A stretch of DNA of 64,000 nt from CAMCTV01 sp964420985 (GCA_964420985.1 CAYQUT010000011.1:19044-83043), one strand, 5' to 3'. Shown: positions 24,770 to 34,117, numbered from the stretch's first letter. Notes: a model not told the origin generated them from the sequence alone. Program-made: numbers and translations.

Positions 24770-26480
24770 GGCTATAACTTGGCGTTAGACAGCCTGATGG
24801 TCTCTCAATCATCATGATGTCGCAGATAATCGGGGCGATATCCGTAATATGGAGTTGATTGTTGGCCATGACCCTGTAAATTTTTTCTGGAAATGCCCAA
24901 CTCCATCCACCAAAGACAATGAAAGGAACGTGCGTATCATACTCATAACCTGATCCGTGTGTAGAACCTTGTTTTCCATACTCTATCCAACCTGGTTTGA
25001 GAACATAAATGACATCACCGGATCTGTTCTGATCAAATCCCAATTGAACCCTTTGACTAAAATCCTCTCTTAAAATTTGATAGGATAACTCTGAATGAGT
25101 ATAGGCTGACTGCACCCCATCAAAAGAACATGCCCACAAAGCAACTTCTTGTTGAATAGACTTTAAAGACAACTTCTTTTGTTCAATGAATGCTCGATTC
25201 AAGAAAACATTTTGATTGGATTCATTGATAATCCAATCCCCTGAGCCATATTTCTCAATGATTCTACTTTCCAGATACTCCTCCAACTTATCTGAAACAA
25301 AATTTCCGGCCGACAATTTTCTATCCAACATCATGGCTGGATTATTGGCCACTCCATGGTCCGCCGTCAGAAAAAGGAGATAATTCTCTCGACCAATCAC
25401 AGTATCCAAAAAATTGATAAATCCGCCCAAATCTTTATTCAACCTAAGATAAGTATCCTGTGTTTCTCTGGAATGCGGACCAAATTGATGACCCACATAA
25501 TCCGTTGCTGAAAAACTCAAACACAACATGTCTGTATTGTTTGAACGCATTCCCAACTGTTCACCCACAATGGCTGCTTTTGCAAATTCTACAGTCATTG
25601 TGTTTCCAAATGGGGTAGCTTTCAACAAATCATATTGATTATTTAAGTTGGCCAACTCAGACAATTTGTAGGGAAAAACAGGCTTGATCATCCCTTTGAA
25701 AGGAGCTTCGTAAGGATTGTTATCAGGAAGGCTTTCATTGTATATACTGTCCGGGTAAAGCAAATCCCAATCTTTTTTCAACGCATCTGCACCATAGCCT
25801 TTGGTGTTAAAATCCTTTACCCATTGGGGCAGTTCTGTCATACCGTACCAAGATGAAGTTGCCCATACATCCTCCTTTCCTCCAATGTACCAATAGGCTG
25901 CATCAGCAGAACGGCCTGCCGGTAAAATGGCTCCTCTGTCCTTTAAACTGATACCTATGACCTTTGACGTGCTGTTGGACAATAACTTCAATTCATCTCC
26001 AATGGTATTGGTTTGAAGGTGGATGGGAGACATTTTTCCTGCTTCACTTGATGTCCCAACACCGTGAGCCATGGTATCCTTAGCGCAATATTGCAAAGCA
26101 TTTCTTCCTTTATCATACCAATCATTGGCAATGATTCCATGCGTTCCTGGAGTTGTTCCAGTAAAGATACTTGCATGTCCCGGGCCTGTGTAGGTTGGTA
26201 CGTAATTGTAATGCATATTGGAACTGGACAAGCCCTCAAACATCAAGGTAGAAAAACCAGTTGGATCCAATTTAAAATCATTGTCAAAACGCGTTAAGTA
26301 TTCGTATCGCATCTGGTCAACCGTTATCCCTATCAGCAGTTTTGGTCTTTCAAAGGGGGGTAATTCCACCTCAGATGTTACAGCTTCATACTCAAAATCA
26401 GGGATTTCACTAATATACTCATTTGTCTTACAAGACAACAATGCCGTTACTAAAAATAACAACAAGAAAAAATTTTTCAT
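24762..26480 (-). CDS. pafA: PafA-type alkaline phosphatase lipoprotein
   Basis: The 572-residue protein begins with a lipoprotein signal (LLFLVTALLSCKTN). It is an alkaline phosphatase superfamily enzyme: metal ligand Asp in GITVDQMRYE, nucleophile T98 in PTYTGPGHASIFTG, N119 in IIANDWYD, K180-x-R182 in GISLKDRGAILPAGR and LFLTADHGVANNP. The Thr-Asn-Lys/Arg spacing (0, +21, +82/84) agrees with the residues known for PafA, a phosphate monoesterase of Bacteroidota not inhibited by phosphate. It would release phosphate from organic esters in the periplasm or at the surface. It follows the receiver gene by 43 nt and overlaps the M61 gene by 8 nt. A TATTTTTG box lies 4 nt before the ATG. Confidence 0.88.
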   Translation of the reverse strand: MKNFFLLLFLVTALLSCKTNEYISEIPDFEYEAVTSEVELPPFERPKLLIGITVDQMRYEYLTRFDNDFKLDPTGFSTLMFEGLSSSNMHYNYVPTYTGPGHASIFTGTTPGTHGIIANDWYDKGRNALQYCAKDTMAHGVGTSSEAGKMSPIHLQTNTIGDELKLLSNSTSKVIGISLKDRGAILPAGRSADAAYWYIGGKEDVWATSSWYGMTELPQWVKDFNTKGYGADALKKDWDLLYPDSIYNESLPDNNPYEAPFKGMIKPVFPYKLSELANLNNQYDLLKATPFGNTMTVEFAKAAIVGEQLGMRSNNTDMLCLSFSATDYVGHQFGPHSRETQDTYLRLNKDLGGFINFLDTVIGRENYLLFLTADHGVANNPAMMLDRKLSAGNFVSDKLEEYLESRIIEKYGSGDWIINESNQNVFLNRAFIEQKKLSLKSIQQEVALWACSFDGVQSAYTHSELSYQILREDFSQRVQLGFDQNRSGDVIYVLKPGWIEYGKQGSTHGSGYEYDTHVPFIVFGGWSWAFPEKIYRVMANNQLHITDIAPIICDIMMIERPSGCLTPSYSHE

Positions 26481-26484
26481 GACT

Positions 26485-26492
26485 CAAAAATA
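26485..26492 (-). promoter_or_regulatory. Possible internal -7 box before pafA
   Basis: TATTTTTG matches TAnnTTTG exactly and ends 4 nt before the pafA ATG at 26480. The nearest TTTTTG upstream is only 13 nt away, so a full promoter is doubtful; if used, the mRNA would be leaderless. Confidence 0.25.
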
Positions 26493-26523
26493 CAAGATTG
26501 AGTGCCAAAAACAGGAGAATTCT

Positions 26524-26976
26524 TTAAGACTTCACTTTTAGTTTTTGAAGCTCCGCACGTATTTCAAATTCTTCTTGAAATTGAGAAACTGCTTTCAGAA
26601 CAGACTGGTTCAAATAATCAGGTTCCCATGGTTTTCCCACGTACCTAAAAAGCTCCAAGTGATGTAAGACTTTTAAAACATTATCCACTTCTGCTTGACC
26701 AGTCAGCATCATCTTTTTTGATCGAGGACAAATGTCATGCGCCTGAATCAAAAAGTCTGAACCGAGAAGCCCCGGCATCAAATAATCTGATATGATGAGC
26801 GCCAATGGTTGATCTTGACTGTTGCATAATTCCTTCACCAACTCCAATCCTTCAAATCCGCTTGATGCACGTTCAATGATAATATTCTCTGGGAGAACTC
26901 TTTCTAACTGAATCCGAAGAACCTCGAGAATAAAAGCATCGTCGTCTACTAACAATATGGAGTACTGCTGTTCCAT
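26524..26976 (-). CDS. Single-domain response regulator (receiver 2)
   Basis: The 150-residue protein is a CheY-like receiver: LLVDDDAFIL acidic pair, phospho-acceptor D64 in LIISDYLMPG, Thr in MMLTGQAEVDN and Lys in RYVGKPWEPDY. The LTGQA and KPW motifs are typical of receivers that partner with hybrid or PAS kinases. A ~25-residue charged helix follows, with no DNA-binding or enzymatic output domain. It overlaps the other receiver by one base and is encoded behind the PAS histidine kinase, its likely phosphate donor. Confidence 0.92.
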   Translation of the reverse strand: MEQQYSILLVDDDAFILEVLRIQLERVLPENIIIERASSGFEGLELVKELCNSQDQPLALIISDYLMPGLLGSDFLIQAHDICPRSKKMMLTGQAEVDNVLKVLHHLELFRYVGKPWEPDYLNQSVLKAVSQFQEEFEIRAELQKLKVKS

Positions 26977-27380
26977 TAAATTGAACGGTCATTTTGTGCC
27001 AATGCGTGATGAATGACCTGAACCAAATCTTCTTCACTCCAGGGTTTTAGCATTACCTTATCTATGGTTTTGTTGTCTACCAGGGCTTGCGCTTTATCCT
27101 CTTGGAGTTGACCCGAAAGCACAACGACTTGTATTTTGGAATTGATGGCTTTAACATGCTGTGCCAATACATCTCCATTTTTAGAGGGCATAATCCAATC
27201 AGAAATAATGACTATTAATTCAACACCCGTTGAGCTAATCTCATCTATCACCATAATGGCTTCATCAACATTTTGGGCAAATTCTAGCAAATGGCTTTCA
27301 CCAAAGTGTCGCTCTAACTGAATTCTTAAAGAGTTCAGAACCAAAATATCGTCATCGACTGAGAGAATTGCCGTTTTCAT
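26976..27380 (-). CDS. Single-domain response regulator (receiver 1)
   Basis: The 134-residue CheY-like receiver has the acidic cluster SVDDDILVL, D61 in IIISDWIMPSKNG, Ser in VVLSGQLQEDK and Lys in VMLKPWSEEDL. It has no output domain. It overlaps the sensor kinase by 4 nt and the second receiver by 1 nt. Receivers 1 and 2 share the VLxxLRIQLER helix 1, so they may have arisen by duplication. Confidence 0.92.
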   Translation of the reverse strand: MKTAILSVDDDILVLNSLRIQLERHFGESHLLEFAQNVDEAIMVIDEISSTGVELIVIISDWIMPSKNGDVLAQHVKAINSKIQVVVLSGQLQEDKAQALVDNKTIDKVMLKPWSEEDLVQVIHHALAQNDRSI

Positions 27381-30331
27381 TCTTCCGATTTTTTTGGCAA
27401 AGTAATGACAAAACGGGTTAAACGCTCTTCACTTTCACAAACAATCGTTCCGCCTTGCTTCTCCATAATTTTTCGCACGATATTCAATCCTAAACCTGTT
27501 CCTTCTCCGCGTGCTTTAGTGGTAAAAAACGGCTCAAAAATTTTCTCCAAAATTTCATTGGGAATCATCGGCCCGTCATTAGCGACATTGATAATGTGAT
27601 GTTCTTCCGTTTCTGCATATTCAAATGCGATCATGCAAGTATTACCTGAAGCCTGCAGTGCGTTGTTCACCAAATTGGTCCATACTTGAGACATCTCCTC
27701 AGCCAAACCGTAACAAACAACATCATCTGGAATCGCATTCACTACCCGCGAACCTTGTTTGATCTTGTTCCACATGATGGTCAAAACCGTATCAACATTT
27801 TCCTTTAAGTTGAAATGTGATTTTTTCGCCGATAGATTCCCATGGGCAAAACTATTGAGCGCTTTCACCACTTTACTACCTTGATCAGAAGAGGCCGTGG
27901 TGGTATTGATGCTTCGGAGGATAAGTACAAAATTTAGACTCAATTGAAAAATTTGTTCAGCCTTTTCCAATTTGAGCCACTGCTTAATTTCATCATCGAT
28001 AGTGAAAATTCCTTTCTGAACAAGCATCCTGGCCATTTTAGATTTTGTTCTTTCCTCTAATTCCAAATCATGCATCTGGGCCACTACTATTTGTATATAA
28101 CGCCTTTCCTCCATGGTGGAAAGGTTGATAATTTGTGCCCGCTCGTACAGTCGAATAGCCAAGACCAATTCAGCAGGATCCATTTGGGCAATGAGTTTCA
28201 TTACCCCTTCAGTGAACAAAAACTTTAGATTTTCACCAGATGCTTTGATGGCACCCAAAGGGGTATTGATTTCATGAGCAATGCCCGCAATGAGCATCCC
28301 CAAGGTGGACAATCTTTCTTTACTGATGATTTCCGATTGCGCTAGCTTTAATTCGTCCACAGATCTTTCCAGAGCCTCCGTTTTCTCTCTTAACTCAGAT
28401 TCTGCGTGGGTTAATTGACCTACGAGTTGAGAAAGCTTTTCTTCATTCTGTTTGCGATCGGTTATATTGTGCAAGTAGGCACGCAATAATTTTTTCTCTT
28501 CTAGCATGAAAAGATTAATCTCAAATATTAATCCCTCATAATGGAACTCACCTTTTTCTTGCTCTTCATCCAAATCATGTTGCGTTATATTCAATGACAA
28601 CATCAAATCAATGAACGGCAATTCCAATAATTTACCAAGAATTCTTTTTGCCGCAGGATTAACATAATTCAACTTGGCGTTGAGCATATCAAACTCAATG
28701 ACAGGATTGGGATTTTGCTCCGGGAAAAGTGCGAGGTTAGCTATGTGTCTTGTCTTCTCTTCCACTGCTTTTTCCAAGCCCTCGTTGATGGCTCTTATTT
28801 CCGCTCTGGACTCCTCCAATAGTTTGACATATTGCTCACGTTGCAATTCCATTTCTTTGCGATCCGTGATATCATTCTCTACGGCCATGTAGCCTGTTAC
28901 ATCCCCTTTGGCATTCACCAATGGCACTATGTTAATGGACAACCAATACTCCTTACCCGATTTTCCTCTATTCAATAATTCAGCCCAAACTGATTGACCT
29001 TTTGACAAGGCCTGATTGATTCTATCAATCTCCTTTCTATCTGTTTTTTCAAACTGAAACATCCTTGGAGATTGCCCTATAACTTCTTCTAGAGAGTATC
29101 CCGTTATATTCACAGCACTGTCATTCACCCATTGAATCTTCTTTTCTCTGTCCGTTATGATAACAGCATTGGATGTCTTTTTGGCCACCAATGACAAAAT
29201 ACTCAATTCCTCCTGGGCTTGAATTTGATCCGTGATATCCTGTAAGACACCTGCCAACTTAAAATCATTGGTTGTAGCATCTTGCACGAACTCCCCAATA
29301 CATTTCACCCAAATGATTTCCTGATCTATTGGACGGCGCAATCTAAAATTCAATTCAAATCTCCCTTTGGATTGAAATGAATTTTGAAAAGTAAATTCTA
29401 CTTCTTCCGCATCTTCTTGATGCACGATGGCCATGAAGTGGTTGTAGTCCTTGATAAAATCATCTTCTATGCCCAAAACTGATCTCAGGTTGTCACTACC
29501 CATCCATGTGTCGTTTTCCAAATTGTACTCAAAGCTACCTAGCTTTGAAATGGTCTGGGCAACATTCAGATCATCCAAAGCTTTGAACAGATTGTTGGTT
29601 CTAAGCTTGACCTCCTCCTCCAGTCCCGCGGTTAACGCATCATTGGTTTCTTTCTGTTCCTTTAATGTTTGGGATAGGGAAAGCAACGAATCTTGCAGTG
29701 AAATTAATTCTTTGGCTTGATAATTATTTTTTGCATTGACCAACGTGAAATTACCCTCTTGTAAAGTTCTCGCATTCTCCTGAACCAATTTGATGGGATC
29801 TGTGATCAAATTGGCAAGGAAGTAAACAATCACCAAAATCATGGCCGCAACAATAGTAAGGAACAAAAAAATCGGTCGATTCATTGCACTTACATCTTTT
29901 CTGAATTCCTCTTTGCTCACGGTGAGGGCAATATACCCTTTCATGGAAGGATGTGAAAAAGGATGCTCAACTGTGAGGTAATGAAGGGTGTCCAACTCCA
30001 ATTTTTCATGACTCACTGAATCCGGGAATGTCAAATACTCCACTTGCTGAAGAGAGTCAAATGAGGCAATGGATACGGCTTTTAACTGAGCGTCGGACTG
30101 AAGATGATTCATGGTTTTGGTTAACCCTTCAAAATCATCTCGATCCAAACTCAACTCAACGCTTAAAGCAAGCGTTGAAGCTTTCTGACGAAGCTCTGAC
30201 ATTTTGTACTCGCCCAATAGAGCGCGTTGTCTTGAAGGGTAATAAACAGCCAATACCCCAATTAGCACCAAAACAATGATGGTATATGGCAACCAGATTT
30301 GGGTAAATATGCTGGATTTAATTTTCATCAA
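27377..30331 (-). CDS. Membrane PAS-domain sensor histidine kinase
   Basis: The 984-residue protein has TM1 (~13-31), a ~120-residue periplasmic sensor region, TM2 (~152-175), HAMP (LITDPIKLVQENARTLQEGN), three PAS domains (~250-370 ISKLGSFEYNLENDTW; ~375-500 NAVIITDREKKIQWVNDSAV; ~540-640 PNPVIEFDMLNAKLNYVNPA), a coiled coil, and a histidine kinase core with H686 in GIAHEINTPLGAIKAS. The H and N boxes (VWTNLVNNALQAS, FFTTKARGEGTGLGLNIVRK) are separated by a ~130-residue helical insert, as in HPK4-type kinases. It lies behind a PstS-like protein and ahead of two lone receivers, with 4-nt overlaps on both sides, so the periplasmic protein may feed its sensor domain. Confidence 0.93.
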   Translation of the reverse strand: MMKIKSSIFTQIWLPYTIIVLVLIGVLAVYYPSRQRALLGEYKMSELRQKASTLALSVELSLDRDDFEGLTKTMNHLQSDAQLKAVSIASFDSLQQVEYLTFPDSVSHEKLELDTLHYLTVEHPFSHPSMKGYIALTVSKEEFRKDVSAMNRPIFLFLTIVAAMILVIVYFLANLITDPIKLVQENARTLQEGNFTLVNAKNNYQAKELISLQDSLLSLSQTLKEQKETNDALTAGLEEEVKLRTNNLFKALDDLNVAQTISKLGSFEYNLENDTWMGSDNLRSVLGIEDDFIKDYNHFMAIVHQEDAEEVEFTFQNSFQSKGRFELNFRLRRPIDQEIIWVKCIGEFVQDATTNDFKLAGVLQDITDQIQAQEELSILSLVAKKTSNAVIITDREKKIQWVNDSAVNITGYSLEEVIGQSPRMFQFEKTDRKEIDRINQALSKGQSVWAELLNRGKSGKEYWLSINIVPLVNAKGDVTGYMAVENDITDRKEMELQREQYVKLLEESRAEIRAINEGLEKAVEEKTRHIANLALFPEQNPNPVIEFDMLNAKLNYVNPAAKRILGKLLELPFIDLMLSLNITQHDLDEEQEKGEFHYEGLIFEINLFMLEEKKLLRAYLHNITDRKQNEEKLSQLVGQLTHAESELREKTEALERSVDELKLAQSEIISKERLSTLGMLIAGIAHEINTPLGAIKASGENLKFLFTEGVMKLIAQMDPAELVLAIRLYERAQIINLSTMEERRYIQIVVAQMHDLELEERTKSKMARMLVQKGIFTIDDEIKQWLKLEKAEQIFQLSLNFVLILRSINTTTASSDQGSKVVKALNSFAHGNLSAKKSHFNLKENVDTVLTIMWNKIKQGSRVVNAIPDDVVCYGLAEEMSQVWTNLVNNALQASGNTCMIAFEYAETEEHHIINVANDGPMIPNEILEKIFEPFFTTKARGEGTGLGLNIVRKIMEKQGGTIVCESEERLTRFVITLPKKSEE

Positions 30332-30762
30332 TTGGTAATCGCGATAAGCTGGTGATTGGGTACCAAACTTTTCTTGTCTGCAGACAAAACACCTATAGCC
30401 CCTGGAGTTCGCTTAATGTAATCCACCATCTCTTGATCCGTATCAAAAAACATGGGCGATTTGGCACGACCCTGAAAAACCAATGACAACCAAAATTTCT
30501 GTACTTCCTTGACCGACTTATTGTACACCTTGCTATAAATCTCCTCAGCCTTTGGAGATTTGGTTCCAGGTAGACATATCACCACCGACTTTCCATTTTT
30601 CCACAAAGTTTCTTTACCTGTAAAAACCCTCTGGGCTTTTGCATTTGGCATTGCGGTTAGGCCTATTTCATTTCCAAAATAAACCACAGATTGAGCCATT
30701 GCCCATTGTGAAACCATCCACAATGAAGCTACGAAAATCCATTTCAAAACTTTAGAATCCAT
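30328..30762 (-). CDS. Small PstS-like periplasmic binding protein
   Basis: The start at 30762 gives signal peptide MDSKVLKWIFVASLWMVSQW..AQ and a 144-residue protein. The mature part has VYFGNEIGLTAMP, a core ETLWKNGKSVVICLPGTKS, KEVQKFWLSLVFQGRAKSP, and TDQEMVDYIKRTPGAIGVLS, which resembles one lobe of PstS/phosphate-type binding proteins (the FxG and PGAIGY-like motifs). It is about half of the usual PstS length. Small proteins of this kind are found beside sensor kinases in other phyla. It overlaps the porin-like gene by 11 nt and the kinase by 4 nt. Ligand binding is inferred only. Confidence 0.8.
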   Translation of the reverse strand: MDSKVLKWIFVASLWMVSQWAMAQSVVYFGNEIGLTAMPNAKAQRVFTGKETLWKNGKSVVICLPGTKSPKAEEIYSKVYNKSVKEVQKFWLSLVFQGRAKSPMFFDTDQEMVDYIKRTPGAIGVLSADKKSLVPNHQLIAITN

Positions 30763-31813
30763 AAGCCAATTGGAATTTAAAGTCATAACGCTCCACATGT
30801 AAATCCCCATGATGATTCAAATGATCATCTGCTGCAATGGTTCTTTCCACTTGAAACTTGATGTTGCATGTCTCACTGAATTCATATTTGTATCCAATGG
30901 CGGTTTTCAATTGCTTACCGGGAGCAGCATGTAAATCCTTCTCCGAAATATGCATATAATCTGCCAAGGCATAAACCGTATTTACATCTTTGATTTTAAC
31001 ACCCAGGTAATTGAATGAGGAGAAATTCTCTGCTTTACCCAAACTATCTGTGGTATTCACCCCGTATCCAGTTTCGCTCATGAATTCATATTGATTCGTA
31101 AAACGCTTAATGGATAAACTATACAATTCAAAATTCAAAGGACCCGTATAACCGCTATTGTAGGATGAATGTCCACTGTGCACACCCGGTTTGTTGAATG
31201 GCATGTAATCATTGTAGTAGGAAACTCCGATTCTGGTGAATTCATCTGGCCGGATGTGCATTCCTGCCATTACTGCTTTGTTGTAACTGGCATCATAGAC
31301 ATCTGTGGATGAAATGCCGTTTCCGATGACCAAATCATAACCAAAATTCAAACGCCCCAAGTATTGTCCTCTGAACGACACACCTGAGGTATGTACAGGT
31401 ACCATGGTGCTAAAAAACAAGGGGCGATCAATGGTTGGAAAAAACAATCGGCCATGGTGGTATTCATCATTCCAAGTATTCACAGGGGTGTGAATTTTCC
31501 CCAAAATAATACAGTGATTGCCGAAGTAATCCCATTTCATCTGCGCGCGTTCAATGCTGGGCGCAAACTTTGCAGACGTCGCCGCATCATACTTCACAAC
31601 CGTTTCTCCCAAGAAACTAATTCTATCGGTCAATTTAGCGGTCACAAAAAAGTCCTGTTCTCCCAAGGAAAAATAAGAATTTTTATCTTGATCAAACTTG
31701 TCTAAATTATACTGGATATGCCCGTACAATTTCAAATCGACATTGCGATCTGTCTGAGACCAACTTAACGTTGATTGTAACAAAACACAACCTGCCAAAA
31801 TTAATTTTTTCAT
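30752..31813 (-). CDS. Porin-like outer-membrane beta-barrel protein
   Basis: The 353-residue protein has a signal peptide (MKKLILAGCVLLQSTLSWSQ) and a run of amphipathic strands ending in Phe (FDFKFQLAYGF style ending YDFKFQLAYGF), as in outer-membrane barrels. ISFLGETVVKYDAATSAKFA, WDYFGNHCIILGKIHTPVN and GVSFRGQYLGRLNFGYDLVI recall phosphate/anion-selective porins, but I cannot assign the family firmly. It is the first gene of the operon leading to PstS-like, kinase, two receivers, PafA and M61 genes, behind a promoter at 31831-31857. Confidence 0.8.
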   Translation of the reverse strand: MKKLILAGCVLLQSTLSWSQTDRNVDLKLYGHIQYNLDKFDQDKNSYFSLGEQDFFVTAKLTDRISFLGETVVKYDAATSAKFAPSIERAQMKWDYFGNHCIILGKIHTPVNTWNDEYHHGRLFFPTIDRPLFFSTMVPVHTSGVSFRGQYLGRLNFGYDLVIGNGISSTDVYDASYNKAVMAGMHIRPDEFTRIGVSYYNDYMPFNKPGVHSGHSSYNSGYTGPLNFELYSLSIKRFTNQYEFMSETGYGVNTTDSLGKAENFSSFNYLGVKIKDVNTVYALADYMHISEKDLHAAPGKQLKTAIGYKYEFSETCNIKFQVERTIAADDHLNHHGDLHVERYDFKFQLAYGF

Positions 31814-31830
31814 ATTTTATTCTGTGTTAT

Positions 31831-31857
31831 CAAATATAGGTATTTCCGTTATTACAA
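31831..31857 (-). promoter_or_regulatory. Promoter of the porin-kinase-phosphatase operon
   Basis: The - strand reads TTG-N16-TATATTTG. The -7 box matches TAnnTTTG exactly and ends 17 nt before the ATG at 31813; spacing is one base shorter than usual. Confidence 0.5.
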
Positions 31858-31860
31858 TTC

Positions 31861-32718
31861 TCAATAATAGAATGACGCAGTGAGGGTTTTGTTCCAACCA
31901 TTGGTCTCCCAATCCCACAATTTCATTTTCTCCCGATACAATCCAAATGAAATATCCGCAGAATGACCCGCGCCCAGGGGAAACTCAAAACCCATCTGAA
32001 GTCCACCTCCCACTCCTGTAGCCGTTCGTGGAACATATCCATAGGTCTGATTAAAATTATCTCCGCCAATAAAAAGATCATAAGACCTGTCTGCAATATA
32101 GGCTTTGTTGCTCACCACTTTGATTCCGGCAATACTGATACCCGGCTGTATAAAAAAATCCAACCCCTGGTTTATTTCCCATCCTTGCCTGTATCCCAGG
32201 ACAAGCTGAAAGCGTTGTTCATTGCCTTCTATGGTAAACAAACGGATATCTTGTTGTGCATTTTGTTGGGCCCCAGTTCCTTCAAAAATGACTGAGTACT
32301 TGTCAACGGTTTTCAAACGGGTTGTCAAAAACTGAAAGACAAACGAACCATAACGATCTAAACGATAACGCAAATCCAATCCCAATGAGATGGCTGGACT
32401 ATAGCGCATGGCTGTGGGATAAGCGTAATTATCATAATAATTGGGGAAAGAGAAACTACTGGAACCGTAATAACTATTGATGTACTGGGTTTCAAGTGGA
32501 TTCCAGTTCACTCTATCCTGTATGGACATGGCCCTTACCCCTGCATAATTAGTCCCTTGTTGCAAAATCCCTGAACCATTATAAAAGTTAGCCGTGGTAT
32601 CTGAAGCAAAATAAGCTCCTATTCTTAATCCAAAGGAAAACCCTCGGTATTCATCCTCCTGCGCCTTTGAACAAATTGGACTTATTATCAACATTAGTAT
32701 GGCTATTCTTGTTTTCAT
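31861..32718 (-). CDS. Outer-membrane beta-barrel protein of unknown function
   Basis: The 285-residue protein has a signal peptide (MKTRIAILMLIISPICSKAQ) and barrel-like strands (GFSFGLRIGAYF, AISLGLDLRYRLDRYGSFVF, RFQLVLGYRQGWEINQG, GVGGGLQMGFEFPLG) ending in a terminal aromatic strand (LTASFYY). The form is that of small OmpA/OMP_b-brl barrels. No ligand or catalytic motif is seen. It starts 40 nt from the divergent exonuclease gene. It ends 47 nt before the porin-like gene, which has its own promoter. Confidence 0.75.
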   Translation of the reverse strand: MKTRIAILMLIISPICSKAQEDEYRGFSFGLRIGAYFASDTTANFYNGSGILQQGTNYAGVRAMSIQDRVNWNPLETQYINSYYGSSSFSFPNYYDNYAYPTAMRYSPAISLGLDLRYRLDRYGSFVFQFLTTRLKTVDKYSVIFEGTGAQQNAQQDIRLFTIEGNEQRFQLVLGYRQGWEINQGLDFFIQPGISIAGIKVVSNKAYIADRSYDLFIGGDNFNQTYGYVPRTATGVGGGLQMGFEFPLGAGHSADISFGLYREKMKLWDWETNGWNKTLTASFYY

Positions 32719-32758
32719 TGTTATTCCTTATTCTATTTGCGTCCTAAAGTTAAGCATA

Positions 32759-34117
32759 ATGCGATTTGCCATCACCGATATTGAAACCGTAGGTAGCCAA
32801 CCTGGTCAGGGAACCATTATCGAGATTGCCATTTGCATTCATGACGGCGAAAAAGTCATTGACAAGTATGAAACACTGGTCAATCCTGAAAAAAAAATCC
32901 CCCCTTTTATTGTTTCCCTTACGGGCATTAATGATAAAATGTTACAACATGCTCCACTTTTTGAAGATGTGGCGGATGAAATCTTTGACCTTCTGAAAGA
33001 TTGCGTTTTTGTAGCCCACAATGTAAACTTTGATTACAACTTCGTAAAAGCTGAGTTGTCCGCGGCAGGATACCAATGGAAACCAGAAAAACTCTGCACC
33101 GTTAGATTGGCCCGAGCTTCATTTCCAGGTCACCGCAAATATGGATTGAGCTCGATGTGCGAGTTTTTCGAGATTCCCAATTTTGCGGCTCATCGCGCAA
33201 TGGGAGATGCACAAGCCACTGCAATACTGTTTGATAAATGCATTGAGGCTCACGGATTTTCATTAATCAATGATATGCTGAAGATAGGAAGTGGAGATTC
33301 TTTCCTGCCCAACCATATCCCCAATGAAGAATTTCAGCAATTACCCACCACCGCTGGGATTTATTTTTTCAAAAACGAAAAGGGCGAAAACTTGTACATC
33401 GGAAAAGCGTTGAACATCAAGAAGCGCGTCAGGTCTCATTTTAATCCAGATGGCGGAGAACGTCAACAACACTTTTTGAAAGAAATAGCTCACATAGAAT
33501 TTCAAGAAACGGGTACAGAGTTATTGGCCTCATTAATGGAAGATGCCGCTATTCGCAAGCATTTTCCAAAATACAACAAAGCGCAAAAAAAGAAGGCTCA
33601 TCCATTTCATTTGATTTCATTTCATGATCAAAAGGGCATTCATCGATTGCAAATAGTTCGTGGAAAAACCGCACAGAGCATTCATAGTTTTACTTCCATG
33701 AAGGCCGCCTACCAGTGGCTGAATGCACTTAAAGATGAGCATAAAATTCAAGGCCGCTGGATTGGTCTTCACCATTTTCAAGGCGAAGAATTGCAAGAGG
33801 AGATAGAAGTGCATAACCAAGCGCTTATAAAGGCTTTGGACTCCATGTTGGCCAAGCAGCCCTCTTATCTGGTGATTGGTCGTGGCCGAAAAGACCATGA
33901 AAAATCTTTGGTATGGGTTCAACATGGAAATTTAAAAGGCTATGCCTTTATTGATCGCGATCAAAGAATTGACAATGAAGATGAATTAGATTGGATTATT
34001 CAGCCTTTGCCATCTTCAGAAATAACACCTTATTTATTGCGGAGTCATTACGAAAATCCAAAGCAATGCTACATCAAAAATCTTTCTGATCCTGTTGTGG
34101 AATCCGATAAATGGTGA
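32759..34117 (+). CDS. DnaQ-type 3'-5' exonuclease fused to GIY-YIG nuclease
   Basis: The 452-residue protein starts at ATG 32759 (MRFAITDIETVG). Residues 1-175 form a DEDDh exonuclease: Exo I TDIETVG, Exo II VFVAHNVNFDYNFV, Exo III HRAMGDAQATAILF. Residues ~200-285 form a UvrC/Cho-like GIY-YIG domain (TAGIYFFKNEKGENLYIGKA, RVRSHF, ELLASLMEDAAIRKHFPKYN). The rest resembles the C-terminal part of such exonuclease-GIY-YIG proteins. This combination is known from epsilon-Cho-type proteins and suggests repair through damage-directed incision and trimming. The 3' end overlaps the convergent GT-C gene by 44 nt. Confidence 0.9.
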   Translation: MRFAITDIETVGSQPGQGTIIEIAICIHDGEKVIDKYETLVNPEKKIPPFIVSLTGINDKMLQHAPLFEDVADEIFDLLKDCVFVAHNVNFDYNFVKAELSAAGYQWKPEKLCTVRLARASFPGHRKYGLSSMCEFFEIPNFAAHRAMGDAQATAILFDKCIEAHGFSLINDMLKIGSGDSFLPNHIPNEEFQQLPTTAGIYFFKNEKGENLYIGKALNIKKRVRSHFNPDGGERQQHFLKEIAHIEFQETGTELLASLMEDAAIRKHFPKYNKAQKKKAHPFHLISFHDQKGIHRLQIVRGKTAQSIHSFTSMKAAYQWLNALKDEHKIQGRWIGLHHFQGEELQEEIEVHNQALIKALDSMLAKQPSYLVIGRGRKDHEKSLVWVQHGNLKGYAFIDRDQRIDNEDELDWIIQPLPSSEITPYLLRSHYENPKQCYIKNLSDPVVESDKW

